Shown in pieces: positions 40,621 to 57,161 of a DNA stretch of 64,000 nucleotides; the first letter of the stretch is position 1, and each line of letters opens with the position of its first letter. The notes under the pieces were generated by a model, which made no database searches, was not told the DNA's origin, and saw only the letters and a program-made list of their open reading frames with translations. The stretch lies in the NCBI GenBank assembly GCA_947044405.1, contig CAMRHE010000645.1, forward strand, positions 434,001 through 498,000. Reading direction: 5' to 3'. This stretch comes from Leptodactylus fallax. Lineage: Eukaryota > Chordata > Amphibia > Anura > Leptodactylidae. The translations under genes and the position numbers were made by a program.

Positions 40621-41050
40621 GTTGCTTTGCAATTGACTGATGCTCCAAGAGAGAGGAAATACACAATCTTCATAGTTTTCTTATTCCTGCCACTCCCATG
40701 AAAAAGCAAAAGCTGTACAAGCGGTAGGTTGTGTTCTCTATGCGCAATGTTGTTTTTCTACTTTATTATGTGTGTATGATTATAATAAGATTGCTTTGCT
40801 TCTACATTAGGAGTAGTGCTATCAATAACTAGTAGAGAAAAACATCTTGTTTGTTCAAGAGAAGGTTCCACCTAATCCAGTCCTAATTTCCCCTTTTTCG
40901 TTCACATACTGGCTCATAGCTTTGGATCAGATTTGGTTCTGTTGCCAATCATTGGTTACGTAAAAAGCTTTGATAGTCTGAGATGGTACCCCCTGCTCTT
41001 GGAAGGATCATCTGAAAGCAGGGGTGTTTCAGACTGCTAAACCACAGTGT
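40621..41050. other. No recognised feature
   Basis: No element, gene or repeat recognised. Confidence 0.35.
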
Positions 41051-41425
41051 CAGGGGCGTAACTACCGTGGTAGCAGCGGTAGCAGCTGCCACAGGGCCCG
41101 GGACATTACGAGGCCCCGCGGGCCCCCGATGCGTTTTTTTTTTTTTTTTAATAGTCCGTTACCTGCTGGAGTAACCCCAGCAGGTAACGGGCCTTATATA
41201 CTTACCGTTCCCCGAGGTCCCGCTCACGGCCGCCTGCGCTTCCGATTCTGCGGAGGCGGCTGTGAGCAGGAGCGGGGGGGATCGGTATGTGAGGCCACGG
41301 CCTGAACACCATAATCTCTGCTATCATTATACTTCGGGGTCTTTTCAGACCCCGGAGTATAATAATCGGAGGCCCAGAGTTGGTGAGGGAACATAAAAAA
41401 CAATGTACTTACCTCTCCGGTATTT
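41051..41425 (+). mobile_element. hAT-type fragment D
   Basis: The left end CAGGGGCGTAACTACCG is a hAT-style terminus. Inside are the same palindrome (about 41,150-41,195) and the GGGGTCT hairpin (41,325-41,366) as in copies A and B. Recognisable sequence stops at about 41,425 without a right end or minisatellite, so the element is truncated. Confidence 0.7.
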
Positions 41426-41429
41426 CCTT

Positions 41430-42965
41430 ACTTGGGAGGAAATTCATGCCAAATTGTGGGGTGAAATTACATCTTTAACCCTTCCGAAAATGAAAAATTT
41501 GGGGCTAAAGTGACACTCTGATTTTTTCATTTTCACTTGCCAAGGGTAATAACTAGAGATGAGCGAATCGAAGCTGATGAAATGGAATTCAATCCAAATT
41601 TCAGGAAATATTCGATTCGCATCGAATCCGGATATCCTCACGCTTCATGGTAACGAATCGTATTTTTTTTCTAAAATGTTAGGACATGGGACAAGGAACT
41701 CTGGGAACGTGGGATCACCCACAATGCCATGCGTGCAGCCAATCAGCAGGCAGCCCTGTGATGTCACAGCCCTGTAAATACTCTCCGCCATCTTGGATTC
41801 AGGCATTTTCCAGTGTACTTATTTCAGGGAGAGACATCAGCAGGCACAAGGGAAAGTGGTAGAAAAAACTTGAAAACTGATATTTTGCTCAATCAAAGTT
41901 CAGGGAAAGAGCCTTAGAAGTGTAGGGAAAGAATAGGGAGGTATTTATACAGAGTATTAAAGCAGAACAGGGTTCATTTGGGGGTGTTTGCAACCTGGGT
42001 AATAGGAACAATCCTACTACACCTTGCTGCACTGACTGTCATTATACTGCTACTCATTGCAGGTTTGCAATAGATCATACCTGTGTAATTCAAATTATTG
42101 GGGTCTTATTAGTCCTTGTGCGGTGCAGTTATATGTTGTAAAGCCTTTTCTTGGCGTTTATTAGTGGAGAAAAAATAAGTGGCTTATTCGCCATTGTGAG
42201 TTGAAGGGAGAAAATTACTGGCCTCTGTGGACATCTATGTTGGATCAGCAGATGGTGTAAAAGGAATGCGCTCTTTCATGCTACAGTAGGATATTGGGCT
42301 TCTGCACGGTTCTTTCTACCTGGCACTAACATGGACCTGTAAGGCTGAGTTCACACTTGAGTTAGTTTGTCAGTTTTGGCCCTGTAACTAACCAAATAAG
42401 TGAAGCGTACAGTGGTTCTAAGAGCGACGCCTGTCATGTGTGTATCATACTGACTCACAGTATTGTTTCACTACCACAGCAGATTCCCTATGCGTGTTAC
42501 TGCAAGGCAAAGAATTCTACACCACTATACAGGCTCTCTGCAGCCAGGAAATAGCTGTTTTTTAACAAGATTTGCCGAGAATTCATTCAGATTGAATCGT
42601 TTCAGAAAATTCGGTGAAGCAGCCGAATCGAATTTTTGAAAAATTTGCTCATCTCTAGTAACAACATTTGTAAAACAGCTGTGGGTTCTAAATCCTCACT
42701 AAACCCCTTGATAAATTCTGTGAGGGGTGTAGTTTCTAAAATGGGTTCACTTTTTGGGGGTTTCCATTGTACTGGTACTTTAGGGGCCCTTCAAATGCGA
42801 CATGGCCCCCAAAATACTATTGTATTCAAAATCTGCCCTCTAAAAGCCAATAGCAGTCTTTCGATTCCAAGCCCCGCCGTGTACCCATACAGCAGTTTAT
42901 GACCACATATTAGGTATTGTTCAGGACAAACTGTTTAATGAACTGTGGTGTGCTTTTTTTCTTTT
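41430..42965 (-). repeat. Single unit of the 390-bp repeat, inverted and interrupted
   Basis: Outside the Harbinger-like element, words such as TTCTGTGAGGGGTGTAGTTTC, AAATGGGTTCACTTTTTGGG and CATACAGCAGTTTATGACCA are the complement of the units at 52.7-54.2 kb. It gives an isolated, opposite-strand copy of that family. Confidence 0.7.
41553..42658. mobile_element. Harbinger-like MITE, 1,106 bp
   Basis: Inverted ends CTAGAGATGAGC(GAATCG) and GCTCATCTCTAG flank non-coding DNA. A TAA is present on each side (41,550-41,552 and 42,659-42,661), fitting the 3-bp TWA duplication of PIF/Harbinger transposons. Subterminal CGATTCG/CGAATC words extend the similarity inward. There is no transposase. Confidence 0.75.
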
Positions 42966-43189
42966 AGCACATGTGAAAAAATATTAATAAAATATGTGAA
43001 ACAGCCGGAGGTATGGCCAACTTCCGGCCTGATCAAACTCATGGTGTAAGAGCTCCTCATTCATCTGCACAAATTCGCTTATTATCCTGCTGAAAACTTC
43101 TGCCAACATACCTCCACCAGGTCCCAAAGGCTGCTGTACCAAAGAGACGTCATGCACTGTACCAGACAATCCAGTGCTGCAGAGAAACT

Positions 43190-43651
43190 CAAAGCTCTGG
43201 CCTGATCCTGAACTATCTGCTGCTTTCTCACCTTCAGCTTCAATGTATGAGCCAGCTGAAGAACTTACCCTTACTCAGCTCTCCAAGTGCCTTCTCACAG
43301 CTATTCAGGACTCAACATCCTCACTAACTGGTTAAATAAAGGAGGTTAAAGTAGACTTTCATAACTTGAAAGACCAGGTCCGTGAATCTGAGACTCGCAT
43401 TTCACAACTGGAAGATGTCAGAGCTCCTATGCTAGGCAAGTTGATTACACTGGAGAAAGCCGCAAATATCCGGGTTCATAGAGCTGACTACCTCGAAAAT
43501 AGTTTACGCCACAATAACATGAAAATCCTAGGTTTCCCTGAAGGGAGAGACCCCTCTGTCTTCATGGAACAATGGCTGAAAGATCTGTTGCCAATGAAAC
43601 TACCTCTCAACTACCTACAGTATACTATTGAACGAGTGCACCATTCCAGAG
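43190..43651 (+). pseudogene. L1-2 ORF1, N-terminal and central part
   Basis: Plus-strand frames encode a second LINE's ORF1 protein: LTQLSKCLLTAIQDSTSS, then a coiled coil (VDFHNLKDQVRESETRISQL), YLENSLRHNNMKILGFPEG at the start of the RRM-like domain, FMEQWLKDLLP and TIERVHHS. A TAA lies near 43,336. The frame is cut at 43,651 by an LTR and resumes beyond 49,208. Family features match L1/Tx1 ORF1. The upstream limit of the element is not clear. Confidence 0.8.
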
Positions 43652-44346
43652 TGCTACTGCTTTAAGTGTTTGTCTTTGTGCCTCTGGGTTGTGGTGGTAT
43701 GGCCCATCTTCTGTGTTCCGTGTTATATGTCATTGCAAATACACTGTTTTGCAGCTTTTCTATTGTTTTCCCCCCAATATTTCAAACCTTTTCCCTTGGT
43801 TCAGCCCTGGCCAATCATGGGCCACTGGGCGTGGTTGTAGGAGACCTAGGTCTTCTGGGTGTCTGTTGAGGCTCAGCAGGGCCGGCGTTGGGGGGAGCAA
43901 ATTTGGCAATTACCCAGGGCCCTTTCCCCAAAGGGACCCCCGGGATCCGGAGCCTAATGACTCCGGATCCTGGAGTCAGGCCCGGCCATATCAATAACAG
44001 AAAGGGACCCAGCATCATGTGCCGCGAGGCCCCTTTCCGAGGTGAGTAAAAAAATAACAAACATTTTTACTCACCTGTCCTAGGTGTCTGACGTCATTTT
44101 CTGGCGTTCCGGACGTCACCGCTGAAGTCTGGCCGTCACGTGGGGAGTGCTAACAGCGTGCCTCACGTCACTGCTGAGGTCTGTGATTGGGCTTCAGCGG
44201 TTACGTGCACAACACGTGACGTCAGCCACAAACAAGAGAGAGCCAGCACCGGCAGGGAGAGTGGAGCAGCGCGAGGAGGCCCATTAGAGCTAAGGCAAGG
44301 TGAGTATAACTGTTTGTTATTTTCCCTCACCTCCCTCGAGCCTTCG

Positions 44347-44390
44347 ATTATTATACTCTGGGGTCTGAAGAGACCCCAGAGTATAATATA
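44347..44390. repeat. Hairpin with GGGGTCT arms, copy C
   Basis: ATTATTATACTCTGGGGTCT pairs with AGACCCCAGAGTATAATAT across four bases, at the same place before a minisatellite as in copies A and B. Confidence 0.88.
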
Positions 44391-44395
44391 ATAAT

Positions 44396-45150
44396 ATCAC
44401 TAAGGGAGTCTGTAGGGCCACTAGGGAGCATTATACTGGGGGGGCCCCTCTGGATAGCATAATGCTCCACGGTGGCCCCACACAGTATAATATGCTATCC
44501 AGAGGGCTCTCCAGTATAATGCTCCAAAGTGGCCTCACAGAATATAACATGCTCTCCAGAGCCCCCCACATTATAATGCTCCACAGAGGCCCCACAGAAT
44601 ATAACATGCTCATCAGAGGGCCTCCTTCCCCAATATAATGCTAGACAGTGGCCCCACACAGTATAATATGCTATCCAGAGGGCCCCCCCAGTATTTTATA
44701 CTGTGTGGGGCCACTGTGGAGCATTATATTGGGGGATGAGGCCCTCTGGAAAGCATTTTATATTCTGTGGGGCCTCTGTGGAGTATTATAATGTGGGGTG
44801 GGGACTCTGGAGAGTATGTTATATTCTGTGAGGGCACTTTGGAGCATTATACTGGGGAGCCCTCTGGAGAGCATATTATACTGTTTTGACCCACTGTGGA
44901 GCATTATAGTGGGAGAACCTCTCTGGGCAGTATATTATACTGTGTGGAGGCCATTCTGGAGCATGATATACTGTGTGGGGTCACTGTGGAGCATTATTCT
45001 GGGGGGGGGCATCTGCAGAGCATATTATATTGCGTGGCACCACTGTGGGGCATTATTCGGGGGGGGGGAACTAGGGAGCCATCTGGGCAGCATATTATAC
45101 TGCATGGGCCTACTGTGGAACATTATACTGGGGGACGCTCGGGGGAGCAT
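44396..45150. repeat. Minisatellite in hAT-C with strand switch
   Basis: From about 44,400 to 44,690 units read CAGTATAATGCTCCACAGTGGCCC. From about 44,690 onward the same unit appears as its complement, GGGGCCACTGTGGAGCATTATA. Unit length is about 48-60 bp with alternating CACTGTGGAGC and CCTCTGGAGAGC halves. Confidence 0.9.
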
Positions 45151-45154
45151 AATA

Positions 45155-46769
45155 CAGTGCCTTGCAAAAGTATTCGGCCCACTTGAACTTTTCAACCTTT
45201 TGCCACATTTCAGGCTTCAAACATAAGGATATAAAATTTTAATTCTTTGGTGAAGAATCAACAACAAGTGGGACACAATCGTGAAGTGGAACGAAATTTA
45301 TTGGATATTTTAAACTTTTGTAAAAAATAAAGAACTGAAAAGTGGGGCGTGCCAAATTATTCGGCTCCCTTAAGTTAATACTTTGTAGCGCCACCTTTTG
45401 CTGCGATTACAGCTGCAAGTCGCTTGGGGTATGTCTCTATCAGTTTTGCACATTGAGAGACTGAAATTCTTGCCCATTCCTCCTTGGAAGACAGCTCGAG
45501 CTCAGTGAGGTTGGATGTAGAGCGTTTGTGAACAGCAGTTTTCAGCTCTTTCCACAGATTATCCATTGGATTCAGGTCTGGACTTTGACTTGGCCATTCT
45601 AACACCTGAATACGTTTATTTGTGAACCATTCCATTGTAGATTTTGCTTTATGTTTGGGATCATTGTCTTGTTGGAAGATAAATCTCCGTCCTAGTCTCA
45701 GGTCTTTTGCAGACTCCAACAGGTTTTCTTCCACAATGGTCCTGTATTTGGCTCCATCCATCTTCCCATCAATTTTAACCATCTTCCCTGTCCCTGCTGA
45801 AGAAAAGCAGGCCCAAACCATGATGTTGCCACCACCATGTTTGACAGTGGGGTGATGAGCTGTGTTGCTTTTACGCCAAACATATTGTTTTGCATTGTGG
45901 CCAAAAAGTTCGATTTTGGTTTCATCTGACCAGAGCACCTTCTTCCACATGTTTGGTGTGTCTCCCAGGTGGCTTATGGCAAACTTTAAACGAGACTTTT
46001 TATGGATATCTTTGAGAAATGGCTTTCTTCTTGCCACTCTTCCATAAAGGCCAGATTTGTGCAGTGTACGACTGATTGTTGTCCTATGGACAGACCCCCA
46101 CCTCAGCTGTAGATCTCTGCAGTTCATCCAGAGTGATCATGGGCCTCTTGGCTGCATCTCTGATCAGTCTTCTCCTTGTTTGAGATAAAAGTTTAGAGGG
46201 ACGGCCGGGTCTTTGTAGATTTGCAGTGGTCCGATACTCCTTCCATTTCAATATGATCGCATGCACCGTGCTCCTTGGGATGTTTAAAGTTTGGGAAGTC
46301 TTTTTGTATCCAAATCCGGTTTTAAACTTCTCCACAACAGTATCACGGACATGCCTGTTGTGTTCCTTGGTCTTCATGATGCTCTCTGCGCTTTAAACAG
46401 AACCCTGAGACGATCACAGAGCAGGTGCATTTATACGGAGACTTGATTACACACAGGTGGATTATATTTATCATCATCAGTCATTTAGGACAACATTGGA
46501 TCATTCAGAGATCCTCACTGAACTTCTGGAGTGAGTTTGCTGCATTGAAAGTAAAGGGGTCGAATAATATTGCACGCCCCACTTTTCAGTTTTTTATTTT
46601 TTACAAAAGTTTAAAATAACCAATAAATTTCGTTCCACTTCACAATTGTGTCCCACTTGTTGTTGATTCTTCACCCAAAAATTAAAATTTTATATCCTTA
46701 TGTTTGAAGCCTGAAATGTGGCAAAAGGTTGAAAAGTTCAAGAGGGCCAAATACTTTCACAAGGCACTG
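45155..46769 (-). mobile_element. Tc1 element, family I, copy 3
   Basis: The 1,615-bp copy is flanked by TA (45,153-45,154 and 46,770-46,771), with ends beginning CAGTGCCTTGCAAAAG and CAGTGCCTTGTGAAAG. It lies inside the minisatellite of hAT-C, splitting the array into 44,396-45,150 and 46,785-47,310. Very similar to copy 2 throughout. Confidence 0.95.
45375..46377 (-). pseudogene. Tc1 transposase, family I, frameshifted
   Basis: The minus strand encodes the same transposase as 15,218-16,237 but cannot make it. It starts MKTKEHNRHV at 46,377 and runs about 97 codons through the first helix-turn-helix to AEVG. A small deletion near 46,097 then shifts the frame, and the rest (from about 46,127) continues in another frame to the normal end GGATKY. 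A second, in-frame deletion removes five codons (EHTIP in copy 2) before TVKHGGG. The catalytic motifs [14 protein letters not shown] and NPMDN are seen; the last has Asp where copy 2 has the catalytic Glu, a further inactivating change. Confidence 0.93.
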
Positions 46770-46784
46770 TATATGGTGGAGGGG

Positions 46785-47310
46785 CACTGTGGAGCATTAT
46801 ACTAGGGGGGCCCTCTGGGGAGCATATTATACTATGGGCCACTGTGGAGCTTTATACTGGGGGGAAGGGGCAGTGTGGGGAGCCTGTTATACTGTGTGGG
46901 GCCACTGTGGAGTGTATTATATTGTGTGGGGCTTCTCGGTAGCATATTATACTGGGGGAACCCCTTTGGGGTGTATATTATACTGTGTGGAGGCCATTGT
47001 GGAGCATGTTATACTGTGTTAGACCACTCTGGAGTATTATACTGGGGGAGCACTGTGGGGTGCATATTATACTGTATGGAGCATATAATATTGTGTGGGG
47101 CTGCTGGGGAGCATATTGTACTGTCTGGGGCCACTAAGGGGTAGTATACTGTATGGGCCACTGTGGAATATTATACTGTGTGGAGCCTTATATACCAAGT
47201 GGGGCCGCTATTGGGGGCTCAGGGGAGCGTTTTATACTGTGTGGGGCCACTGTGGAGCATTATATACCATGTGGAGCATTATACTGTGGGGTGGGGGGCT
47301 CAAAATTCCT
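46785..47310 (+). repeat. Minisatellite in hAT-C, right part
   Basis: Continuation of the array after the Tc1: units of ACTGTGTGGGGCCACTGTGGAGCATTAT type, degenerate toward the right. Confidence 0.88.
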
Positions 47311-47394
47311 GCTGGCAGCCCTGTGTGCTATGTTTGCATCACAACTCCCTCACTATAATCTTGCACATATGTGTAGTGCTCCATGGCCATGTCA

Positions 47395-47745
47395 TTCCCC
47401 ATAGAGTACTGTGCATGAACTGGCCATGGAGTTATTGGAGTTTTCACAGTACTATAGGGGCTGACTATACTGGGAATATACTCAGTAACACCAGATAGTC
47501 AGCACATATGTAAGACTTCAGTGAAGGAGCCGTGGTGTAGGCTATTAGCAGGAAGCTGTTGGGTGGGGCCCATGTGCATGAACTAGCCATGGAGTTATTG
47601 GGGCCTGCACAATACTATAGGGGCTGACTATACTGGGAATATACTCAGTAATACCAGATAGTCAGCACATATGTAAGACTTCAGTGAAGGAGCTGTGGTG
47701 TAGGCTATTAGCAGGAAGCTGTTAGGTGGGGCCCCAGAACAAGTT
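47395..47745 (+). repeat. Two-copy tandem repeat, about 163-bp unit
   Basis: CATGAACTGGCCATGGAGTT at 47,414 and CATGAACTAGCCATGGAGTT at 47,577 begin nearly identical blocks through GGGGCTGACTATACTGGGAA and GGCTATTAGCAGGAAGCTGT. It lies inside hAT-C. Confidence 0.9.
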
Positions 47746-47779
47746 CCTCTGGTGGGCCTAAGGTCCTTCAGTCCGACAC

Positions 47780-48235
47780 TATATAATGCAAAACTATTAT
47801 ATATAAGGGGGCTCTTATTTATAAGGGTGGAACTATTATATATAAGGGTGGGTTACTCTATATAATTGGGAAACTTAAATATGAGGGGGGCTATTATAAG
47901 GGGGAACTATTATTTATAAGGGGGGACTATTATTTATAAGACGGGATATTATTTATAAGGGAGGTATAATTGTTAAGTGGGCTTATTTATAAAGGGGGCT
48001 ATTAGTGATAATGAGGACTATTATTTATAAGGGTAACTATTATTTATGAGAGGGCTATTATTAATAAGGGAGCAGTATTATTTTTACGGGGTGACTGTTA
48101 CTGATAAGGGGGAATATTACTGATAAAGGGCACTATTTATCATTTATAAGGGCACTATTCCTTATAAAGGTGTAATATTATTTATAAGAAGGGACTATTA
48201 TTTATAAGTTGACGCTATAATAACTGATGACCGGG
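47780..48235 (+). repeat. Minisatellite of TATTTATAAGGGGG type
   Basis: About 20 short degenerate units of ACTATTATTTATAAGGGGG, period near 22-28 bp, close to the right end of hAT-C. Confidence 0.85.
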
Positions 48236-49208
48236 TGCAAAAATCTATTAGGCAGTACAAAGGTGCTCATTTGAATTGCGTGTGGTAAAATGGGGCTTGT
48301 TATTACTTTTTTGTTGGCAGAAAGCAGGCGTTATTATAGGGGTTGCCACTGGAAGATGATGGTGTTGTTTGCATATCAGCATTTGGGGCCCCACTTTTAA
48401 ATTTGCATAGGGCCCCACTTTGTCTAAAACCAGCCCTGAGGCTCAGTTCAGTTCAGTGCCAGCTTGTGAGCAGTTTGGTTTGCCTGCAGTCTGCAGAGGT
48501 ACTCATCAGCACTTGGACTGGACCTCAACGGCTATCCAAACAGCCTCTAGGAGGATTAGTACCTGCCCCAGGCTCAACTAGAGACAGCCCTGAGAAAAGA
48601 GTTTCAGCTGTCTGGACATTTGGACACCGTGCCAGGAGTTGCAGGAAAGGACCCTGACAGGAGGAAAGTATTCGGGCCTAAGCTGAAGGTAACCAGATCT
48701 CTGTCAGGACTCCCTGTAACACCACTATCCCCAGCATCCTTATCTGGGAGTGGCACGAGAGGAGGATTAGTTGGAGAACTTTGCCATAGAGCCTGTAACA
48801 TTCCTGGACAACCTCCTATAACCAAGGCTCGGGGATTGGACATTGTGGTACTACTACCCCATTTGTACCTGTTCCAGTTGCACCTGTTCCAGTTGCTGCA
48901 ATAAAAACTGTTCCTTGTTCAACTGCACTACTGGCTTCCTGAGTCGTGCCTGCCATAACATCAGGGCCCTTCCGAACACCATCACACCGGCTCAGAGAGG
49001 AGAGGTCCCCTCTCCAACTGGAAGCACCCCAGGGGAAACTGCTGCCTCCACCATCAGGTAGTGCTGCAGGACCCCCCTCAACGGTGTTTGGCCCAGGAGT
49101 GGGGCTGGAGTGCTTGGTTGAGTGTGCTCGGCCTAGCAGGTGGCACATCATCCGCTACTACTACTCCCATCTTCCAGTCTCCTCCATCTGGGTTGCAACA
49201 TGAGCACA

Positions 49209-49347
49209 TTGAGTTCTGGCTCGAAAACCTCTGGGTGCACCCCCTCATCCCATGCTCACCCAGTTCCTCAGCAGCAGAGATTGTGATGCAATCCTGCAGG
49301 CTGCACAAAAAAAGGTGAACTTCAATACCGAAATGGTACCTTCTCTA
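49209..49347 (+). pseudogene. L1-2 ORF1, segment between two insertions
   Basis: RDCDAILQAAQKKVNFNTEM corresponds to the conserved RDRDAILxAAR block of L1 ORF1, preceded by a PPHPMLTQFL stretch. It links the fragment ending at 43,651 with the one from 50,050, so the LTR and hAT-E inserted into one gene. Confidence 0.75.
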
Positions 49348-50049
49348 CAGGGGTGATCCTAGCCTCTCTGCTGCCTGAGGCGAACTATAGAAAGGCGCCC
49401 TCTCCAAAAAAAATAAGATATAGATACCAGCTATCTTTGGGTGTATGATGGTACCTCTCTAATTAAAATTGTAGGACACGCCCCCACATTTGCAGATCGA
49501 AAAATCCCCATATTTGACCCCACATGGTACACAACCACTTTTTTTTGCTCCACTCAGTTTATTAGCCCTTTTTATTGTCCCCCACACTTTATATGACCTC
49601 CTTTTTTGCCCCCCCTATAGTATATGACTTCCTTTTTTATGGCTCCCCAACAGCATATGGGGGGACAGTATTCTTTTTTTAATTGGCCGCTACTTATTGT
49701 ATTATTTCAATAAGTAGCAGTCGATACTTTTTACTCACCCATCCATGCTCCTGTGTAGGCTGACTCCATTGCCGCCTCCTGGGTGCGCTGTAGCTGACGA
49801 TGGAAAAGACAGGGATGTTAAACATAGCATCATGGCGCCCTTCAGCATTGTGAGGTTAGTGCAGGGCTACCTAGAGTCAGCAGCAGAGGGCAGCCTGCAT
49901 AGGATGTGTGAGTAAAAAGTATTGGCTGCTACTGATTGCACTAATACAATAAGTAGCAGCCAATTACAAGAAGAAATGCCACCCCCAGTTTATTCCATGA
50001 GCCGCCTGAGGCCATTTCCTGAGTTCTCCTCATGGAAGGTGCACCCCTG
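49348..50049 (-). mobile_element. hAT-type element E, short
   Basis: The 702-bp element starts CAGGGGTGATCCTAGCCTCT and ends GGTGCACCCCTG. On the minus strand these match the two ends of copies A and B (CAGGGGCGCACC and GCCTCAGGCAG...CACCACTG). The flanking octamers CTTCTCTA and CATGTCTA agree at six of eight positions. It lacks the minisatellite and is an internally deleted relative in opposite orientation. Confidence 0.8.
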
Positions 50050-50220
50050 CATGTCTATTTATTGGACTTTTCTGCTGCATTACAGAAGACCCGAGCCTTA
50101 TTCACAAACATCAAGAAATGGCTCCACAATCTTCAGTTTTCATGGTATTCCCGGAAAGTCTCCATGTGATGAATGAAGATAAAACCTTCTTCTTTACCTC
50201 TCTCTAAGAAACTGACGACT
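50050..50220 (+). pseudogene. L1-2 ORF1, C-terminal segment
   Basis: FSAALQKTRALFTNIKKWLH and FSWYSRKVSM-like blocks match the last part of L1 ORF1 (the region before the YSWGFPF motif in L1-1), with stops and a frameshift. It ends the ORF1 gene. Confidence 0.65.
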
Positions 50221-51137
50221 GGTTGAATTACCTTGGTCACTCTCCCAGACATTAATACAGACTTGATATAGGTTCCCTTGTGATAAAGGATTCAAACCAA
50301 TCCTGACCAGATTATTTCTCAGTCATCTAGTCATCTCAGTCATCCTAGTTAAGTGTGTTCGGCGACCTCTCCTACGCTTTACCAATCACAATTTATTATG
50401 CCAAGCTAAGCTGCTGAAATATTCTTCACGGGCCCTGGCTGTAGTTAGAAGATTTGTTTCTGTGGTGGACTGTGTTATATACTCTATAGTACAGTTATTC
50501 ACGCTGGTTAATGTCAGCCTGCTATGGGAACTATCATCCTCTCTGTTGCATAGCGCATACCCTGTCACTAATGTCTGTGACTCTTCTGCTTGCTTCTCAT
50601 CCCCCCATCTTAAATCTATGAACATGTGGAATATTTCCCAACCCCCTTCCACCCCTCCTCCTCTGTTCACCTTATGCCTTAATACTAGCTACCTACTGAC
50701 TGTATATTTTCTGACGTTCCATACTTTGCCTATTTTAGGACCTGCATGTTGAATTTACCTAACTGACCTAGTCAAGTTCAAAACACCTGCAACCTACTGT
50801 TTATATTATACTGGCGGTTTTGGCGATTCTTATCATTATTAGTTTAACTAAGGAGTTGTGTCTGCGGAGTTCACTTCTGAAGTGTCAGACTTTGTAATAG
50901 CTGTCTATTACGTTATAGACAATGTTCCCGTTATCTTTTTAGCCATTTAAAAGTGTGTGGAGATCGAGCTGGTTGGATTACGTGAGCTTAAATCCTGGCT
51001 GGGTCCCTGATCTAACTGACTCTATACCCCAAAAACAACTCCTACCTGTTATCAATTTAACAGCATTTACATTTTAGTACTGAGTACAGTACTTTTTGTT
51101 TCATTATTGAGTTCAGCACTTAACCACCTACCTGAAA
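50221..51137 (+). other. L1-2 region between ORF1 and ORF2, nothing further recognised
   Basis: It lies between ORF1 and the resumption of L1-2 at 57,140. No other element was recognised; frames up to 96 codons here show no domain. Confidence 0.4.
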
Positions 51138-56985
<5,848 letters not shown>

Positions 56986-56989
56986 CTTT

Positions 56990-57137
56990 TTTTTCTCTAT
57001 TTTTTGTGCTGTTACAATAGACACAAAGGAAATAAACATGTGTATAACAAAACATGTGTAATTGCAATAATTGTTTGTGAGAAATACTTCATTTTCTGGA
57101 AAAATTGAAGGGGTGCCAATACTTTTGGCCATGACTG
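56990..57137 (+). mobile_element. Tc1 element, family II, right end
   Basis: The complement begins CAGTCATGGCCAAAAGTATT and continues AATTTTTCCAGAAAATGAAG, matching the left end at 51,138. It is followed by TA (57,138-57,139). Probably the other end of the same insertion, now 6 kb from its partner. Confidence 0.75.
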
Positions 57138-57161
57138 TACATGATGCTAAATGTGTGTATA

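Larger units (their letters stand above)
43877..48438 (+). mobile_element. hAT-type element, copy C (with nested Tc1)
   Basis: The ends are CAGGGCCGGCG and CCAGCCCTG (inverted CAGGGCYGG), with a perfect 8-bp duplication AGGCTCAG at 43,869-43,876 and 48,439-48,446. Net length is about 2.9 kb after removing the Tc1 at 45,155-46,769. Terminal sequence differs from copies A and B, but the internal plan is the same: TGACGTCA-type motifs, the GGGGTCT hairpin at 44,347, then minisatellites. No transposase is present. Confidence 0.92.
43652..49208 (+). mobile_element. Solo LTR in L1-2 ORF1 (with nested hAT-C)
   Basis: Between two parts of the L1-2 ORF1 frame lies a segment starting TGCTACTGCTTTAAG and ending GAGCACA. 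Net of the hAT inside (43,877-48,438) it is about 990 bp. AATAAAAACTGTTCC at about 48,900 gives a polyadenylation signal in plus orientation. The flanks (CCAGAG / TTGAG) allow a degenerate 5-bp duplication. It is taken as a solo LTR; borders are uncertain by some bases and the family is unknown. Confidence 0.6.

Noticed and set aside
48343..49318. Possible host exon cluster (several frames of 70-110 codons)
   Set aside because: The stretch runs from hAT-C through a solo LTR into L1-2 ORF1; frames overlap on both strands and lack domains.
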